From NCBI RefSeq assembly GCF_009193175.1, contig NZ_VUKE01000005.1, positions 1 through 64,000 on the forward strand: 64,000 bases of DNA, read 5' to 3'. Made by a program: the position numbers and the translations under genes. The notes beneath the pieces are model-generated. The model was not told the DNA's origin. It did no database searches and saw only the letters and a list, made by a program, of their open reading frames with translations. The stretch comes from Georgenia ruanii (GTDB lineage Bacteria; Actinomycetota; Actinomycetes; Actinomycetales; Actinomycetaceae). Of this stretch, positions 9,424 through 18,036 are shown in pieces. Position 1 is the stretch's first letter, and each line of letters opens with the position of its first letter.

Positions 9424-9789
9424 ATGCGAGACGTGATGGAGTTGCTTCACAGCAACCTGCATGAAGTCTTTGCCGAGCGAGACCCTGAACGCCGACGGGC
9501 GGCCATCGAACGAACATATACGGACGACGTGACGTTTATCGACCCAGAAGGAGAATTTGTCGGACGACAGGCGTTGAGCGACCGGGCTCAGGAGCTTCTC
9601 GATGGCGCCCCGGCGAACTTCGTGTTCGAGGAGGACGGACACCGGTACGTTGGTACCGACACCGGCGCGCTGGCGTGGCGTTTCGGACCGCCTGGCAACC
9701 CGGTAGCCCGTGGGATCGATATCCTCACCATTCGTGACGGGCGCGTGAGCCTGGTGCGCACTTTGCTCCTGCCCGAAGGCGCTGCATGA
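9424..9789 (+). CDS. SnoaL-like / NTF2-fold protein
   Basis: A 121-residue protein with the pattern of SnoaL-like cone-fold domains: an N-terminal helix with a conserved acidic patch (YTDDVTFIDPEGEFVGRQAL), a middle strand and a C-terminal GIDILTIRDGRVSLVRTLL. Such domains act as polyketide cyclases, isomerases or simple ligand-binding proteins. Neither substrate nor catalytic residues can be read here. The ATG at 9424 is followed by MELLHSNLHEVFAERD. Its position after the flavin reductase hints at a shared oxidative detoxification role, but 173 bases separate them. Confidence 0.75.
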   Translation: MRDVMELLHSNLHEVFAERDPERRRAAIERTYTDDVTFIDPEGEFVGRQALSDRAQELLDGAPANFVFEEDGHRYVGTDTGALAWRFGPPGNPVARGIDILTIRDGRVSLVRTLLLPEGAA

Positions 9790-10181
9790 TCCGCCTCCCG
9801 GTCGATGCCGCCACGCATCGCTCTGGGCCGCATTCCTGCGGTCGGTCCCAACTCCCGTAAGACGCGGTCGCTGAGGGATGTCACGCCCGAGCTCCCCGCA
9901 GGCCAACGCTGCGATCGCCACCAGACGTCCGTGAGTGCTCGCGATGACGGGTCGGGAAGCTCTCGACCCGCGCGCGAGGAGCTCGCCGAGGGCGAGTCCG
10001 CGCCCTGGTCGCGTCGGGACGCCGCTTCCCGCATCCTTTCGACTCTTCGGGTGCCCACGCCGCTCTGTTGTTTCCCGGGGTTTCCGGCACGGCGGTCAGC
10101 TCGCCTGGCCCGCGTATCGGTGGCTGTGGTCAGCGAGTCCCGGGAATGTGATGATCGGCAGGGGACGCGGCCGGCCTCTCG
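9790..10181. other. Intergenic stretch, no gene supported
   Basis: About 390 bases between the ends of two convergent genes. Open frames on both strands are Arg- and Pro-rich shadows without recognisable domains. No strong terminator hairpin was found. Confidence 0.4.
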
Positions 10182-11063
10182 TCACTTGCGGTAGCTCCCG
10201 GAGCGGAACTCGTCGACGAGTCCTGGACGCGACGGCGACCAGCCGAGGTCGGCACGAGCCTTGGCTGCGACGGTGGCCTGATCGAGCAGCAACGCTGCGG
10301 CGAGATGGTCGCCCACCCGTGCCCGCGCTTCGTCCCCGGAACCGGGAACCGCTCCCGGGGCGCCGACCGCGACGGCGGCGGCCTCGGTCAGTTCGGCGAC
10401 GGAGGAGTTCCGCCCATCGCCGATGAGGTAGATGCCGTGGGCCGAGTCGTTTTCCAGCGCGCGCCGGAAGGCATCTGCCAGGTCAGCGACGTGAACCGTG
10501 GACCAGTGCTGTTCTCCGGTGCCGAGCATGATCAGACGGTCCGCGTCGTCGCGGGGGGAGCCGAGAAGAAGCCCGGGCACACCACCGCCGCCGTAGCCGT
10601 AGGCGACACTCGACACGACAACCACTCCGCGCATGCCGTCCGTACCGAGCAGTCGGCGTTCGATCGGTTCCTTCCAGGCCACCAGCGCAGGCGCGTCGAA
10701 CGGGGACTCCTCGGTGATCGAGCGATTGTCCCCGTAGGTCCACGTCCCGCTGATGTGGAGGTAGGGCTTGCCGGTGCCGGCGAATGCGCCGATCGCCGCA
10801 TCAACCACGGCGGCGTCCAGGTCGGCGCTGGTGGCGTCGCCAGGACTCGCCGTGTGGATGGCCCCGTCGGCATTGCTCAGCAGGCTCATGACAGCCGGCC
10901 GGTCGTAGAGGTCCACCACGATCGGGCTGGCGCCGCGAGCCTTGACAACGTCTGCCCTGGCGTCATCGCGGACAAGCGCCATCACCTCGTGTCCGTGCTC
11001 CTCCAATGCCGCCAAGACGTGGGATCCGATAAACCCCGTGGCACCGGTCAGCGCGATCTTCAT
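10182..11063 (-). CDS. NAD(P)-dependent epimerase/dehydratase family protein (extended SDR)
   Basis: A 293-residue extended short-chain dehydrogenase. The N-terminal Rossmann motif is GATGFIGSHV. A conserved Asp and substrate-side segments (VVDLYDRPAV, HISGTWTYGD) follow, but the usual YxxxK pair is not evident, since the segment after WTYGD reads APALVAWKEPIERRLL. This places it with atypical SDRs resembling nucleoside-diphosphate-sugar epimerases of unknown substrate. It stands alone on the minus strand, with large non-coding stretches on both sides. Confidence 0.8.
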   Translation of the reverse strand: MKIALTGATGFIGSHVLAALEEHGHEVMALVRDDARADVVKARGASPIVVDLYDRPAVMSLLSNADGAIHTASPGDATSADLDAAVVDAAIGAFAGTGKPYLHISGTWTYGDNRSITEESPFDAPALVAWKEPIERRLLGTDGMRGVVVVSSVAYGYGGGGVPGLLLGSPRDDADRLIMLGTGEQHWSTVHVADLADAFRRALENDSAHGIYLIGDGRNSSVAELTEAAAVAVGAPGAVPGSGDEARARVGDHLAAALLLDQATVAAKARADLGWSPSRPGLVDEFRSGSYRK

Positions 11064-12280
11064 GGTCGGACGGCCTCCTATCGCTGGTGTCGGGCCACGC
11101 TCGCCGTCCGTGTGGAGCGAGGCGGATACCGAGATTCGTGTTGTCGTCGTCGCTGCGGGGTGGTTTCGGCTCGGCTAATAGTCCGAACGCGGCCGAGCTC
11201 GGCCACGTTCTGAGGGCCGAACGTGAAAGCGGAGACCGGGGCGCCGTCGGGCAGGGCGAGCTTGCTGCCGGCGGGTGTGGCGATGGTGAAAGTCACGGCG
11301 TCCCCTGGACCATCGAGCATGCGCGGTGACCTGCGCGAGCCCCGCGACGAATGCAGGCTCGGCCCTGGTGGGTGAAGAATCGTCACCGGATCCCGGTGAT
11401 TTGCGGGCGGACACGGACGGAGGTCGTATGGCCTCACCGGTGACCATGCGCCGCGGCCGACGGCGGTCAGGATGATCTCGTCGAGGGCACACCGTGCGAC
11501 CTCGACCCCCGTTGCGGCAGGTGGCGACAGGCGGTGCGCGACAGCGGGGATCTCGGAGGTGACCTCGACGACGAATGGCCAGAGCACCGCGGACGTCGAC
11601 ATGTTCTCAGCCTGCGCGCAGCGGCCAACCATTCGGGCGTGCGTGATGCTCGTGCCGGCGCTTATGGCATCGTGCTGAAGGGGAGTCGGGGTGCTTACCT
11701 GCACCGGTCGCGTGTGGGTGGGCGAGCGTAGCCTTGGCAGTTGTGGCTTCGACCATCACATTGCTGGTGGTAGCAGGGGCTCGTCTTCCGGAGTAGCACG
11801 CAGGGGCCACTGGGGCCATCCGCTGGCACCGGAAGCCGCACGATTCCAACGATTGCGAGCTCTTCGGCCAGACGAATAGTTTCTAGCTGGTCCCTCGGCC
11901 GTCACCGGCCGTCGACCCTGTCAGGGGCGCGAATCCGTGGAATCTAGCGGGTCCGCGCATCTTCGCGTCTCGGGGTGCCGTCGACACCTGGAGTCATGAG
12001 TGACCCGATAAGCGCATCCAAAGGGGACGCAGGGGGCACGGACGGGAGGCGGACCAGGAGGTAGTTCCCACGATCCAGAGCCCTTCGGGCCAGCCGGTCA
12101 GCTGCCTCTTCGTGGCCCCGGTGTCGGTCGAGATCGGTCTCGCGTGGCGGGACGGGGCGGGACTGCTGTGCGACGAACCGCGAGGTGCAGCCGGTGCGTC
12201 GGGCAGGGAATTCTTCTCGTCGAACAACCGGTGCACGTGCCGAGCGATCCGCGCCACCCCGTGCTCGTACTTGTTCTTCT
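11064..12280. other. Long stretch without a supportable gene
   Basis: About 1.2 kb holds no recognisable coding sequence on either strand. The longest minus-strand frame, near 11078-11704, contains a short segment that looks protein-like (VTFTIATPAGSKLALPDG) but is flanked by Arg/Ser/Pro-rich text typical of non-coding high-GC DNA. A second short minus-strand segment near 12060-12260 reads ARIARHVHRLFDEKNSLP and is likewise unassigned. The region could be decayed gene remnants at the edge of an accessory segment. Confidence 0.45.
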
Positions 12281-12763
12281 TCAGGCCCGTGCTAGTCGCG
12301 GCGGGCGCAGCGTCTCGACGATCCGCGCCGCCGCGTCACCGAGTGCCTTCTTCTGCTCCGGCGTGAGGTTGTCGAAGACGTAGCGGCGCACGGCGTCGAC
12401 GTGCCCCGGAGCCGCCGCGACGACCTTGCGCCACCCGGCCTCGGTGAGCACAGCGAGCGTGTACCGGCCGTCGGTGGGGTCCGGGGTGCGGCGCACCAGG
12501 CCGGCCTTCTCCAGGCGCGAGACGACGCGCGACAGGTGCGAGAGCGTCATGTTGGCGACGGCCGCGAGCTCGCTGAGCCGGAGGGTGCGCTCCGGCGCCA
12601 TCGAGATCTGGGAGAGCGCGTGGTACTCGGGGAGCGTCAGCGCGACGTCCTCCCGAAGCTGGGCGTCCAGGCGCGTGGGCAGCCACACCATCATCGTCCA
12701 GACCGAGAGCCACGCCTCGGATTCTTCCGGCAGGAGCCAGCGCACGTCGTCGTCCGTCGTCAT
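12281..12763 (-). CDS. MarR family transcriptional regulator
   Basis: A 160-residue winged-helix repressor from an ATG at 12763 (MTTDDDVRWL). The recognition region reads LRLSELAAVANMTLSHLSRVVSRLEKAGLVRRTPDPTDGR, with the conserved wing residues DPTDGR typical of MarR. It diverges from the aldo/keto reductase at 12894. The 130-base gap between them carries a large perfect inverted repeat that is the obvious operator. MarR proteins usually release DNA on binding phenolic or oxidised ligands, so the divergent reductase and perhaps this gene are its likely targets. Confidence 0.9.
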   Translation of the reverse strand: MTTDDDVRWLLPEESEAWLSVWTMMVWLPTRLDAQLREDVALTLPEYHALSQISMAPERTLRLSELAAVANMTLSHLSRVVSRLEKAGLVRRTPDPTDGRYTLAVLTEAGWRKVVAAAPGHVDAVRRYVFDNLTPEQKKALGDAAARIVETLRPPRLARA

Positions 12764-12779
12764 GACCGCCAGCCTACCG

Positions 12780-12834
12780 ATGACTTGACACGGAAAGTGA
12801 CCGCTTCGTACGGTCACTTTCCGCAGCAAGTCAT
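12780..12834. promoter_or_regulatory. Nested 55-bp palindromic operator between marR and aldo/keto reductase
   Basis: The inner arms CGGAAAGTGACCG (12791-12803) and CGGTCACTTTCCG (12811-12823) form a perfect 13-bp inverted repeat around a 7-base centre. Outer arms ATGACTTG (12780-12787) and CAAGTCAT (12827-12834) are also perfect, with 3-base spacers on both sides. A TTGACA at 12785-12790 could be a -35 element for the aldo/keto reductase, with TACGGT at 12809-12814 as its -10, which would place the promoter inside the operator. MarR binding here would block that promoter. Confidence 0.8.
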
Positions 12835-12893
12835 GTGCCTGGCCGGCTCGCACCGCGTCGCGGGTACCTCGTGCACCACAGTTAGGAGCCTTC

Positions 12894-13859
12894 GTGGCAG
12901 TCAACCTCCAGGACAACCTCGTCGCCATTCCGCGCACGGACGTCACCGCCGTTCCGCTGGTTCTGGGCGGCAACACCTTCGGCTGGACCTCCGACCGTGA
13001 GGAGTCCTTCGGCGTGCTCGACGCCTTTCGCCAGGCGGGCGGCACCCTGATCGACACGGCCGACGTCTACTCCGCGTGGGCGGAGGGCCACGGCGGGGGT
13101 GAGTCCGAGGCGATCCTGGGGGAGTGGATGGCCGCACGCGGCAACCGCGACGACGTCGTCATCGCCACCAAGGTCGGGATGCTCGCACCGTTCGACAAGC
13201 AGGACCGCGCCACCGTCACCGCCGCGCTCGACAGCTCCCTGAGCCGCCTGCGGACGGACCGTGTCGACCTCTACTACGCCCACCAGGACGACGAGAACGT
13301 CGCGATCGAGGAGCATGCGGAGACCTACGACGCCCTCGTCCGCGCCGGCAAGATCCGGTACGTCGGTATCTCCAACTACTCGCCCGAACGGATGCGCCGC
13401 TGGTTCGAGCACGCGGCCGCCGAGGATCTCACGGTGCCGGTGGCGATCCAGCCCCAGTACAACCTCGTCTTCCGGAAGGACTACGAGCAGGGCTACCGCC
13501 CGGTCGCCGAGCACTTCGATGCCGCCGTCTTCCCGTACTTCTCGCTGGCGTCGGGCTTCCTGACCGGGAAGTACCGCTCCGTCGCCGACCTGGCGGGCAC
13601 GGCCCGGGAAGGCTTCGCGCAGGGGTACTTCTCCGAGCAGGGCCTGACGGTGGTGGCCGAGCTGGTTCGCGTGGCCGAGGCGCACGAGGCCGAGCCGGCC
13701 ACGGTCGCGCTGGCGTGGCTGCTCGCCAAGGGCATCACCGCCCCCATCGCCTCGGCCCGGACCGTCGAGCAGCTCCCGGCCCTCCTGGCCGCAAGGTCGC
13801 TGCGGCTGACGGCGGTCGACGTCGCCGCCCTCGACGCGGCCTCGCAGCCCTTCGCCTGA
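12894..13859 (+). CDS. Aldo/keto reductase
   Basis: A 321-residue TIM-barrel NADPH-dependent oxidoreductase. The start is a GTG at 12894 with AGGAG five bases upstream. The catalytic tetrad is visible: Asp54 (TLIDTAD), Tyr59 (DVYSAW), Lys93 (IATKVG) and His130 (LYYAHQDD). The later VGISNYSPERM and the C-terminal nucleotide-binding segment IASARTVEQL match the family. The closest type is the YajO/AKR11-like group of stress-inducible reductases. It is divergent from marR and probably repressed by it through the palindrome at 12780-12834. Confidence 0.92.
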   Translation: MAVNLQDNLVAIPRTDVTAVPLVLGGNTFGWTSDREESFGVLDAFRQAGGTLIDTADVYSAWAEGHGGGESEAILGEWMAARGNRDDVVIATKVGMLAPFDKQDRATVTAALDSSLSRLRTDRVDLYYAHQDDENVAIEEHAETYDALVRAGKIRYVGISNYSPERMRRWFEHAAAEDLTVPVAIQPQYNLVFRKDYEQGYRPVAEHFDAAVFPYFSLASGFLTGKYRSVADLAGTAREGFAQGYFSEQGLTVVAELVRVAEAHEAEPATVALAWLLAKGITAPIASARTVEQLPALLAARSLRLTAVDVAALDAASQPFA

Positions 13860-13878
13860 GCGGCTCAATCTCCATCCC

Positions 13879-13910
13879 GGACCGTCGGCCCCGCCGGGGG
13901 CCGACGGTCC
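13879..13910 (+). terminator. Hairpin terminator after aldo/keto reductase
   Basis: A perfect 14-bp stem (GGACCGTCGGCCCC and its complement) encloses a GCCG loop, starting 20 bases after the stop codon. There is no U-tract, as is usual in actinobacteria. Confidence 0.75.
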
Positions 13911-13971
13911 GGAAGGCCTCGGCCACCAGGTCGGCGGCGCGCTTCGCCCCACCCTTCGAACGGATCCCTCC

Positions 13972-15078
13972 ATGACCATCATCCCCAGCACGCCAGGACT
14001 CGGGCTGACCGAGCTGCCCGCGGACGGCGGCACCGTCCTCGTCGCCGGGGACGCCGGCCTCATCGGCAGCTACGCCGCCCGGGAGTACACCCGGCTGGGG
14101 TGGACCGTCCACGGCGTGAGCCACCGGGCCATCGAGGCACCCTGGCAGCACCGCAGCGTCGACCTGCTCGACCCGCAGAGGGCACGGACCGGGCTCGCCG
14201 GGCTGGCCGACGTCACCCACCTCGTCTTCGCCGCCTACATCGAGCGGCCGACCGACGCCGAGCTCATCGAGGTGAACGACGCGCTCCTGCGCAACACCCT
14301 CGACGCCCTGCAGGCCGCCGGCGCCCCGCTCCGGCACGTCACCCTGTACCAGGGCGGGAAGGCGTACGGCCACCACCTCGGCTATTTCACCACGCCGGCG
14401 AAGGAGAGCGACCCCCGCCTCGTCGCGCCGCACTTCTACTACACGCAGGAAGATCTCCTGCGTCAGGCCGCCGCCGAGCGGGGCTTCGCCTTCACGGCGC
14501 TGCGCCCCGAGGGCGTGACCGGATACGCCGTCGGCAACCCCATGAACCTCCTGCTGGTCATCGGCGTCTACGCCGCGATCTGCAAGGAGCTCGGCCTGCC
14601 GATGCGCTTCCCCGGCACCCGCGCCGCCTACGACGTGCTCTACCAGACCACCGACGCCGAGCTGCTCGCCCGGGCGACCATGTGGGCGGGCTCCGCCGAC
14701 ACCGCCGCGAACCAGGTCTTCAACGTCACCAACGGCGACCAGTTCCGCTGGTCCGGCCTGTGGCCACGGTTCGCCGCACACTTCGGCATGGACTACGCGC
14801 CGCCGCAGCCGATGTCGCTCGCCGAGGCGATGCCCACCCGCGCCGACGTGTGGCACCGGCTCGTCGAGCGTCACGGACTGGTGCCCACGCCGTACGAGAA
14901 CCTCGTCGGCTGGCCGGTCGGGGACTTCCTGTTCCACCACGAGGCGGACAACATCACCTCGACCGTGAAGATCCGTCAGGCGGGATTCGCCGACGCCCTC
15001 GACACCGAGACCCGACTGCTCCAGCTCTTCGATCACCTCGTCGAGGGGAAGGTGCTGCCACCGTTCCATGACCACTGA
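13972..15078 (+). CDS. PRISE-type SDR oxidoreductase (progesterone 5-beta-reductase/iridoid synthase-like)
   Basis: A 368-residue atypical SDR. The nucleotide loop is VLVAGDAGLIGSYAA. The diagnostic PRISE motifs follow: LYQGGKAYG with the conserved Lys, and PHFYYTQEDLLRQ with the catalytic Tyr in place of the classical YxxxK. Related enzymes reduce conjugated enones with NADPH, and bacterial members are broad-specificity ene-reductases. The ATG at 13972 begins MTIIPSTPGLG. A strong hairpin separates it from the aldo/keto reductase, so it has its own promoter or depends on readthrough. Both enzymes could act on reactive carbonyls. Confidence 0.85.
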   Translation: MTIIPSTPGLGLTELPADGGTVLVAGDAGLIGSYAAREYTRLGWTVHGVSHRAIEAPWQHRSVDLLDPQRARTGLAGLADVTHLVFAAYIERPTDAELIEVNDALLRNTLDALQAAGAPLRHVTLYQGGKAYGHHLGYFTTPAKESDPRLVAPHFYYTQEDLLRQAAAERGFAFTALRPEGVTGYAVGNPMNLLLVIGVYAAICKELGLPMRFPGTRAAYDVLYQTTDAELLARATMWAGSADTAANQVFNVTNGDQFRWSGLWPRFAAHFGMDYAPPQPMSLAEAMPTRADVWHRLVERHGLVPTPYENLVGWPVGDFLFHHEADNITSTVKIRQAGFADALDTETRLLQLFDHLVEGKVLPPFHDH

Positions 15079-15430
15079 ACCGCGATGACAGTGTTCATCT
15101 CGCGGCGAGGGGGCGGTCCACCGGTGCGAGGACGTGAAGACCCAGGCTGGGCGCGTCTCCAGTCGGAGACCAGCCGGCTTGGCGGTTGAGGAAGCATCCT
15201 TGCTGACGGGGGGAGCCGCAGACAACGGCGCGCCGGTAGTTCAGCGGTTCAGGCGTGGCACGTAGAGGGCACGAACATTGGGACCACAGGCGAGAATTGG
15301 TGGAATCAGGAGTGGGACGACCCGGGTCAACGGTCCCAAGTCGCCCGCTGGTCCCCAGGGCCGTCGGCATGGGGAAGTCGCCGGCGAACCTTGCCGGGCG
15401 CCATCCAGCGTCCAGGAGTGCACTGGTGTC
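15079..15430. other. Intergenic stretch, no gene supported
   Basis: About 350 bases before the DUF427 gene. A segment near 15232-15255 resembles a tRNA D-arm, but no anticodon or T-arm follows. AGGAG at 15413-15417 is the likely ribosome binding site of the next gene. Confidence 0.4.
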
Positions 15431-16189
15431 GTGAGCGACATCCTTGAGAACCCGTTCGTCATCCCACCCGGAACGGTGCAGCAGGGCCTGAAGCGCGTGC
15501 GCGCGTTCAGCCTGGGCGAGCTCGTGGTGGACTCCCGGGCGCCGCTGCTGGTGTGGGGGCGCCCGTTTGTCCCCGAGTACTTCTTCCCGGAGGCGGACCT
15601 GAAGGTCGAGCTCCGACCGGCCGGCGAGGGGCCGGCGTCCAAGGTTTTCGGCAGCAGCGAGCTCTTCGACGTCCTGGTCGGGGCCCGGGTCGTGTCGCGG
15701 GCGGCCCGCCGCCACGCTGAGTCGGGCGTCGCGGCCCTGCGCCACGCGTACGGGCTGACCTGGTCGGCGTTCGACACCTGGATGGAGGAGGACGAGGTCG
15801 TCTTCACCCACCCCCGCAGCCCCTATGTGCGTGTGGACGCCCTGTCCAGCAGCCGGCACGTCGTGGTGACGGTCGCCGGCGTCGTCATCGCCGACTCGCA
15901 CCGCCCGGTCGTCCTGTACGAGACCGGGCTCGTGCCGCGCTACTACCTCCCGCAGGTCGACGTCCGCATGGACCTGCTGGTCCCCACCGCCACCGTCACG
16001 CATTGCCCCTACAAGGGGACCGCGACGTACTGGGACCTGGCGGTCGAGGGGGCCCCGATCCGTGACGGCGCGTGGTCCTACCGCACGCCCTTGCCCGAGT
16101 CGGCCAAGGTCGCCGGGCTGGTCGCGTTCTGGCCCGAGAAGAGCCCAGAGCTGCACATCACCGTCGACGGTCAGGAACCGGGCGCATAG
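15431..16189 (+). CDS. DUF427 domain protein (two tandem copies)
   Basis: A 252-residue protein with two DUF427 (NTP_transf_9-like) barrel domains. The first includes GRPFVPEYFFPEADLKVEL and the second PRYYLPQVDVRMDLL followed by HCPYKGTATYWDL, the most conserved DUF427 signature. The start is the GTG at 15431 (SDILENPFVIPPG), with AGGAG 13 bases upstream. Open frame continues upstream but is not protein-like. DUF427 proteins are small cytoplasmic proteins of unproven function. The gene converges with dhaK. Confidence 0.85.
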   Translation: MSDILENPFVIPPGTVQQGLKRVRAFSLGELVVDSRAPLLVWGRPFVPEYFFPEADLKVELRPAGEGPASKVFGSSELFDVLVGARVVSRAARRHAESGVAALRHAYGLTWSAFDTWMEEDEVVFTHPRSPYVRVDALSSSRHVVVTVAGVVIADSHRPVVLYETGLVPRYYLPQVDVRMDLLVPTATVTHCPYKGTATYWDLAVEGAPIRDGAWSYRTPLPESAKVAGLVAFWPEKSPELHITVDGQEPGA

Positions 16190-16222
16190 CGCAGGCGGCG
16201 CGCAGGCGCACGGACCACGGTC

Positions 16223-16254
16223 GACGCCGGCCCGGGCGGGCAGGGTCCGGCGTC
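16223..16254. terminator. Hairpin between convergent DUF427 and dhaK genes
   Basis: Arms GACGCCGG (16223-16230) and CCGGCGTC (16247-16254) pair perfectly around a 16-base loop. Pairing extends imperfectly outward to about 16214 and 16263. The position between two converging genes suggests a bidirectional terminator. Confidence 0.55.
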
Positions 16255-16308
16255 GTCCGCGGTGCGTCCGCGCGGGCGGCGGCGCCCAGTAATGCCAGGA
16301 GTGGTTGC

Positions 16309-17316
16309 TCAGAACACCCGGATGGCGATCTCCGCCGGCGCCTCGAGGAGCTTCGTGATCTCGTCGTCGAGCTTGACCAGGGTGAGCGAGGCGCCGGCCA
16401 TCTCGAGGGAGGTGCAGTACTCCCCGACGTAGCTGCGCCGGACATTGATGCCCTGCGCCGCGAGCTTCTCGTGGGCGATGCCGTAGAGCAGGTACAGCTC
16501 GCTGAGGGGGGTACCGCCGAGCCCGTTGATCATCAGGGCGACGTCGTCGCCGGAGCTGTAGGGCAGGTCGGGGACCACGGCACCGAGGAACTCGTCGACG
16601 ATCGCGTCCGCCGACATGATCTTCGCCCGGCGCCGCCCCGGCTCGCCGTGGATTCCGACGCCGATCTCGATCTCGTCGTCGCCGAGCTCGAACAGCGGCG
16701 CCCCCTTCGCCGGCGGCGTGCAGGCGGTCAGGGCGATGCCGAGGGTGCGGGTGACGGAGTTGACCTTCTCCCCGATGCGGACGACCTCGTCCAGGTCCGC
16801 CCCCGCCTCGGCGGCGGCGCCCACGGCCTTCATCACGAAGAAGTTCCCGGCGACCCCCCGGCGTCCGACGGTGTAGGTGGAGTCCTGCACGGCGACGTCG
16901 TCGTCGATGAAGAGGGTGCGCGCGGAGATCCCGTCGGCCTCGGCCAGCTCCTGGGCCATCTCGAAGGCCATCTTGTCGCCGGTGTAGTTGTTGACCAGCA
17001 GCAGCACGCCCTTGTCGGAAGCGAGCAGCTTCGCGGTCTCGTAGACGTAGTCCGACGGCGGCGCGGCGAAGACGTCCCCGGGGCAGGCGCCGTCGAGCAT
17101 GCCTTTGCCCACGCTCATCACGTGGGCGGGCTCGTGGCCCGACCCCGAGCCTTGAACGATGGAGACCTTGTCGTGGCGCGGGGCGTCGGCCCGCATGATG
17201 AGGTTGTACTCGGGCACGTAGCGCAGGGTGTCCGGGTTGGCGAGCTCGATGCCCTTGAGCATCTGCGGGACGTAGTCCTTGGGGTCGTTGACGAACTTCT
17301 TCACGGCGTCCTCCAC
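16309..17316 (-). CDS. dhaK: Dihydroxyacetone kinase subunit DhaK-like
   Basis: A 335-residue DhaK. The substrate loop GSGSGHEPAH (near 56-65) and the second motif GIHGEPG, with His223 as the residue that covalently binds the ketose carbonyl, are both intact. LVNNYTGDKMAFEMA matches the core. DhaK holds the substrate while DhaL supplies phosphate. Here DhaL lies 66 bases upstream on the same strand. No DhaM (PTS) gene is visible, so the phosphate donor is unresolved. The company of a class II aldolase and a HAD enzyme suggests a ketose other than dihydroxyacetone, for example a tetrulose or pentulose. That is inference. Confidence 0.88.
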   Translation of the reverse strand: MEDAVKKFVNDPKDYVPQMLKGIELANPDTLRYVPEYNLIMRADAPRHDKVSIVQGSGSGHEPAHVMSVGKGMLDGACPGDVFAAPPSDYVYETAKLLASDKGVLLLVNNYTGDKMAFEMAQELAEADGISARTLFIDDDVAVQDSTYTVGRRGVAGNFFVMKAVGAAAEAGADLDEVVRIGEKVNSVTRTLGIALTACTPPAKGAPLFELGDDEIEIGVGIHGEPGRRRAKIMSADAIVDEFLGAVVPDLPYSSGDDVALMINGLGGTPLSELYLLYGIAHEKLAAQGINVRRSYVGEYCTSLEMAGASLTLVKLDDEITKLLEAPAEIAIRVF

Positions 17317-17382
17317 ATCGTTGTGAACGGTCGGTGAGGTGAGGTCCGGCCCGGGGCCGGCGTCGGTGCCAGGGTGACAGGT

Positions 17383-18036
17383 TCAGGAGGCGGCGGGGGC
17401 GGAACCGTCCTGCCACCGGTTCGCGATCTCCTCCGCGAGCACGGCGATCGCGAGGGCCCCGGGGTCGGGCGAGCCGATGCTCCGCTCACCGGTGTAGGAG
17501 GCCCGGCCGCGCCTGGCCTGCAGCGTGCTGGTGGCCTCGGCGCTCTCGCGCGCCCGGGCCGCTGCGGCGTCGAGGGCCTCCTGCGTCTGGGTGCCCTGCT
17601 CGAAGAGGTCGGCCAGGGTGTCGGTCATCGGCACGAGCGCGTCGAGCAGGGTCTTCTCACCGAGGTCCGCGCCGCCGCGCGCCTTGATGCCGGTGATCGC
17701 GGCCCGGAGCATCTCGACGACGTCGGACCTGGCCAGCTCCGCCTTCCCCTTCGACGCCGCGCCCGCGCGCAGGAACGCCGTGCCCCAGATCGGCCCCGAC
17801 GTCCCGCCCATGCGGCTGGAGATGGTCGTCGCGACCTTCTGCAGGAACACCCCGGCGTCGGTGCGGTCCAGGGTGTCCCACTGCTCGAGCACCTTCTCGA
17901 AGCCGCGGGCGAGGGAGTAGCCGAAGTCGCCGTCGCCGACCACGGAGTCGAGATCGCCGAAGTACTTCTCGTTCGCGACGATCGTCTCGGCGATGGTCCG
18001 CACGACGAACTCGGTGCGCTGCAGGGCTGCGGTCAT
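17383..18036 (-). CDS. dhaL: Dihydroxyacetone kinase subunit DhaL-like
   Basis: A 217-residue all-helical nucleotide-binding subunit. The Mg-binding aspartates are at the positions known from E. coli DhaL: Asp30, Asp35 and Asp37 in LDSVVGDGDFGYS. The usual His after the last Asp is Phe38 here. MGGTSGPIWGTAFLRAG and the late GRASYTGERSIGSPDPGA match the phosphate-binding loops. The ATG at 18036 overlaps the HAD gene stop by four bases, so translation is coupled. The Phe38 change is seen in sugar-kinase relatives and may reflect a different substrate or partner. Confidence 0.87.
   Translation of the reverse strand: MTAALQRTEFVVRTIAETIVANEKYFGDLDSVVGDGDFGYSLARGFEKVLEQWDTLDRTDAGVFLQKVATTISSRMGGTSGPIWGTAFLRAGAASKGKAELARSDVVEMLRAAITGIKARGGADLGEKTLLDALVPMTDTLADLFEQGTQTQEALDAAAARARESAEATSTLQARRGRASYTGERSIGSPDPGALAIAVLAEEIANRWQDGSAPAAS

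Noticed and set aside
11078-11704. Long minus-strand open frame with a protein-like middle segment
   Set aside because: Both ends are Arg/Ser/Pro-rich, there is no ribosome binding site and no family was recognised. A frameshifted remnant is possible but not supportable.
15225-15300. tRNA-like text (GGTAGTTCAGCGGTTCAGG)
   Set aside because: It resembles a D-arm only. No anticodon stem, T-arm or acceptor pairing could be formed.
16309-18036. Canonical PTS-dependent dihydroxyacetone kinase system
   Set aside because: No DhaM or other PTS gene is nearby, and the operon partners point to another sugar phosphate pathway.
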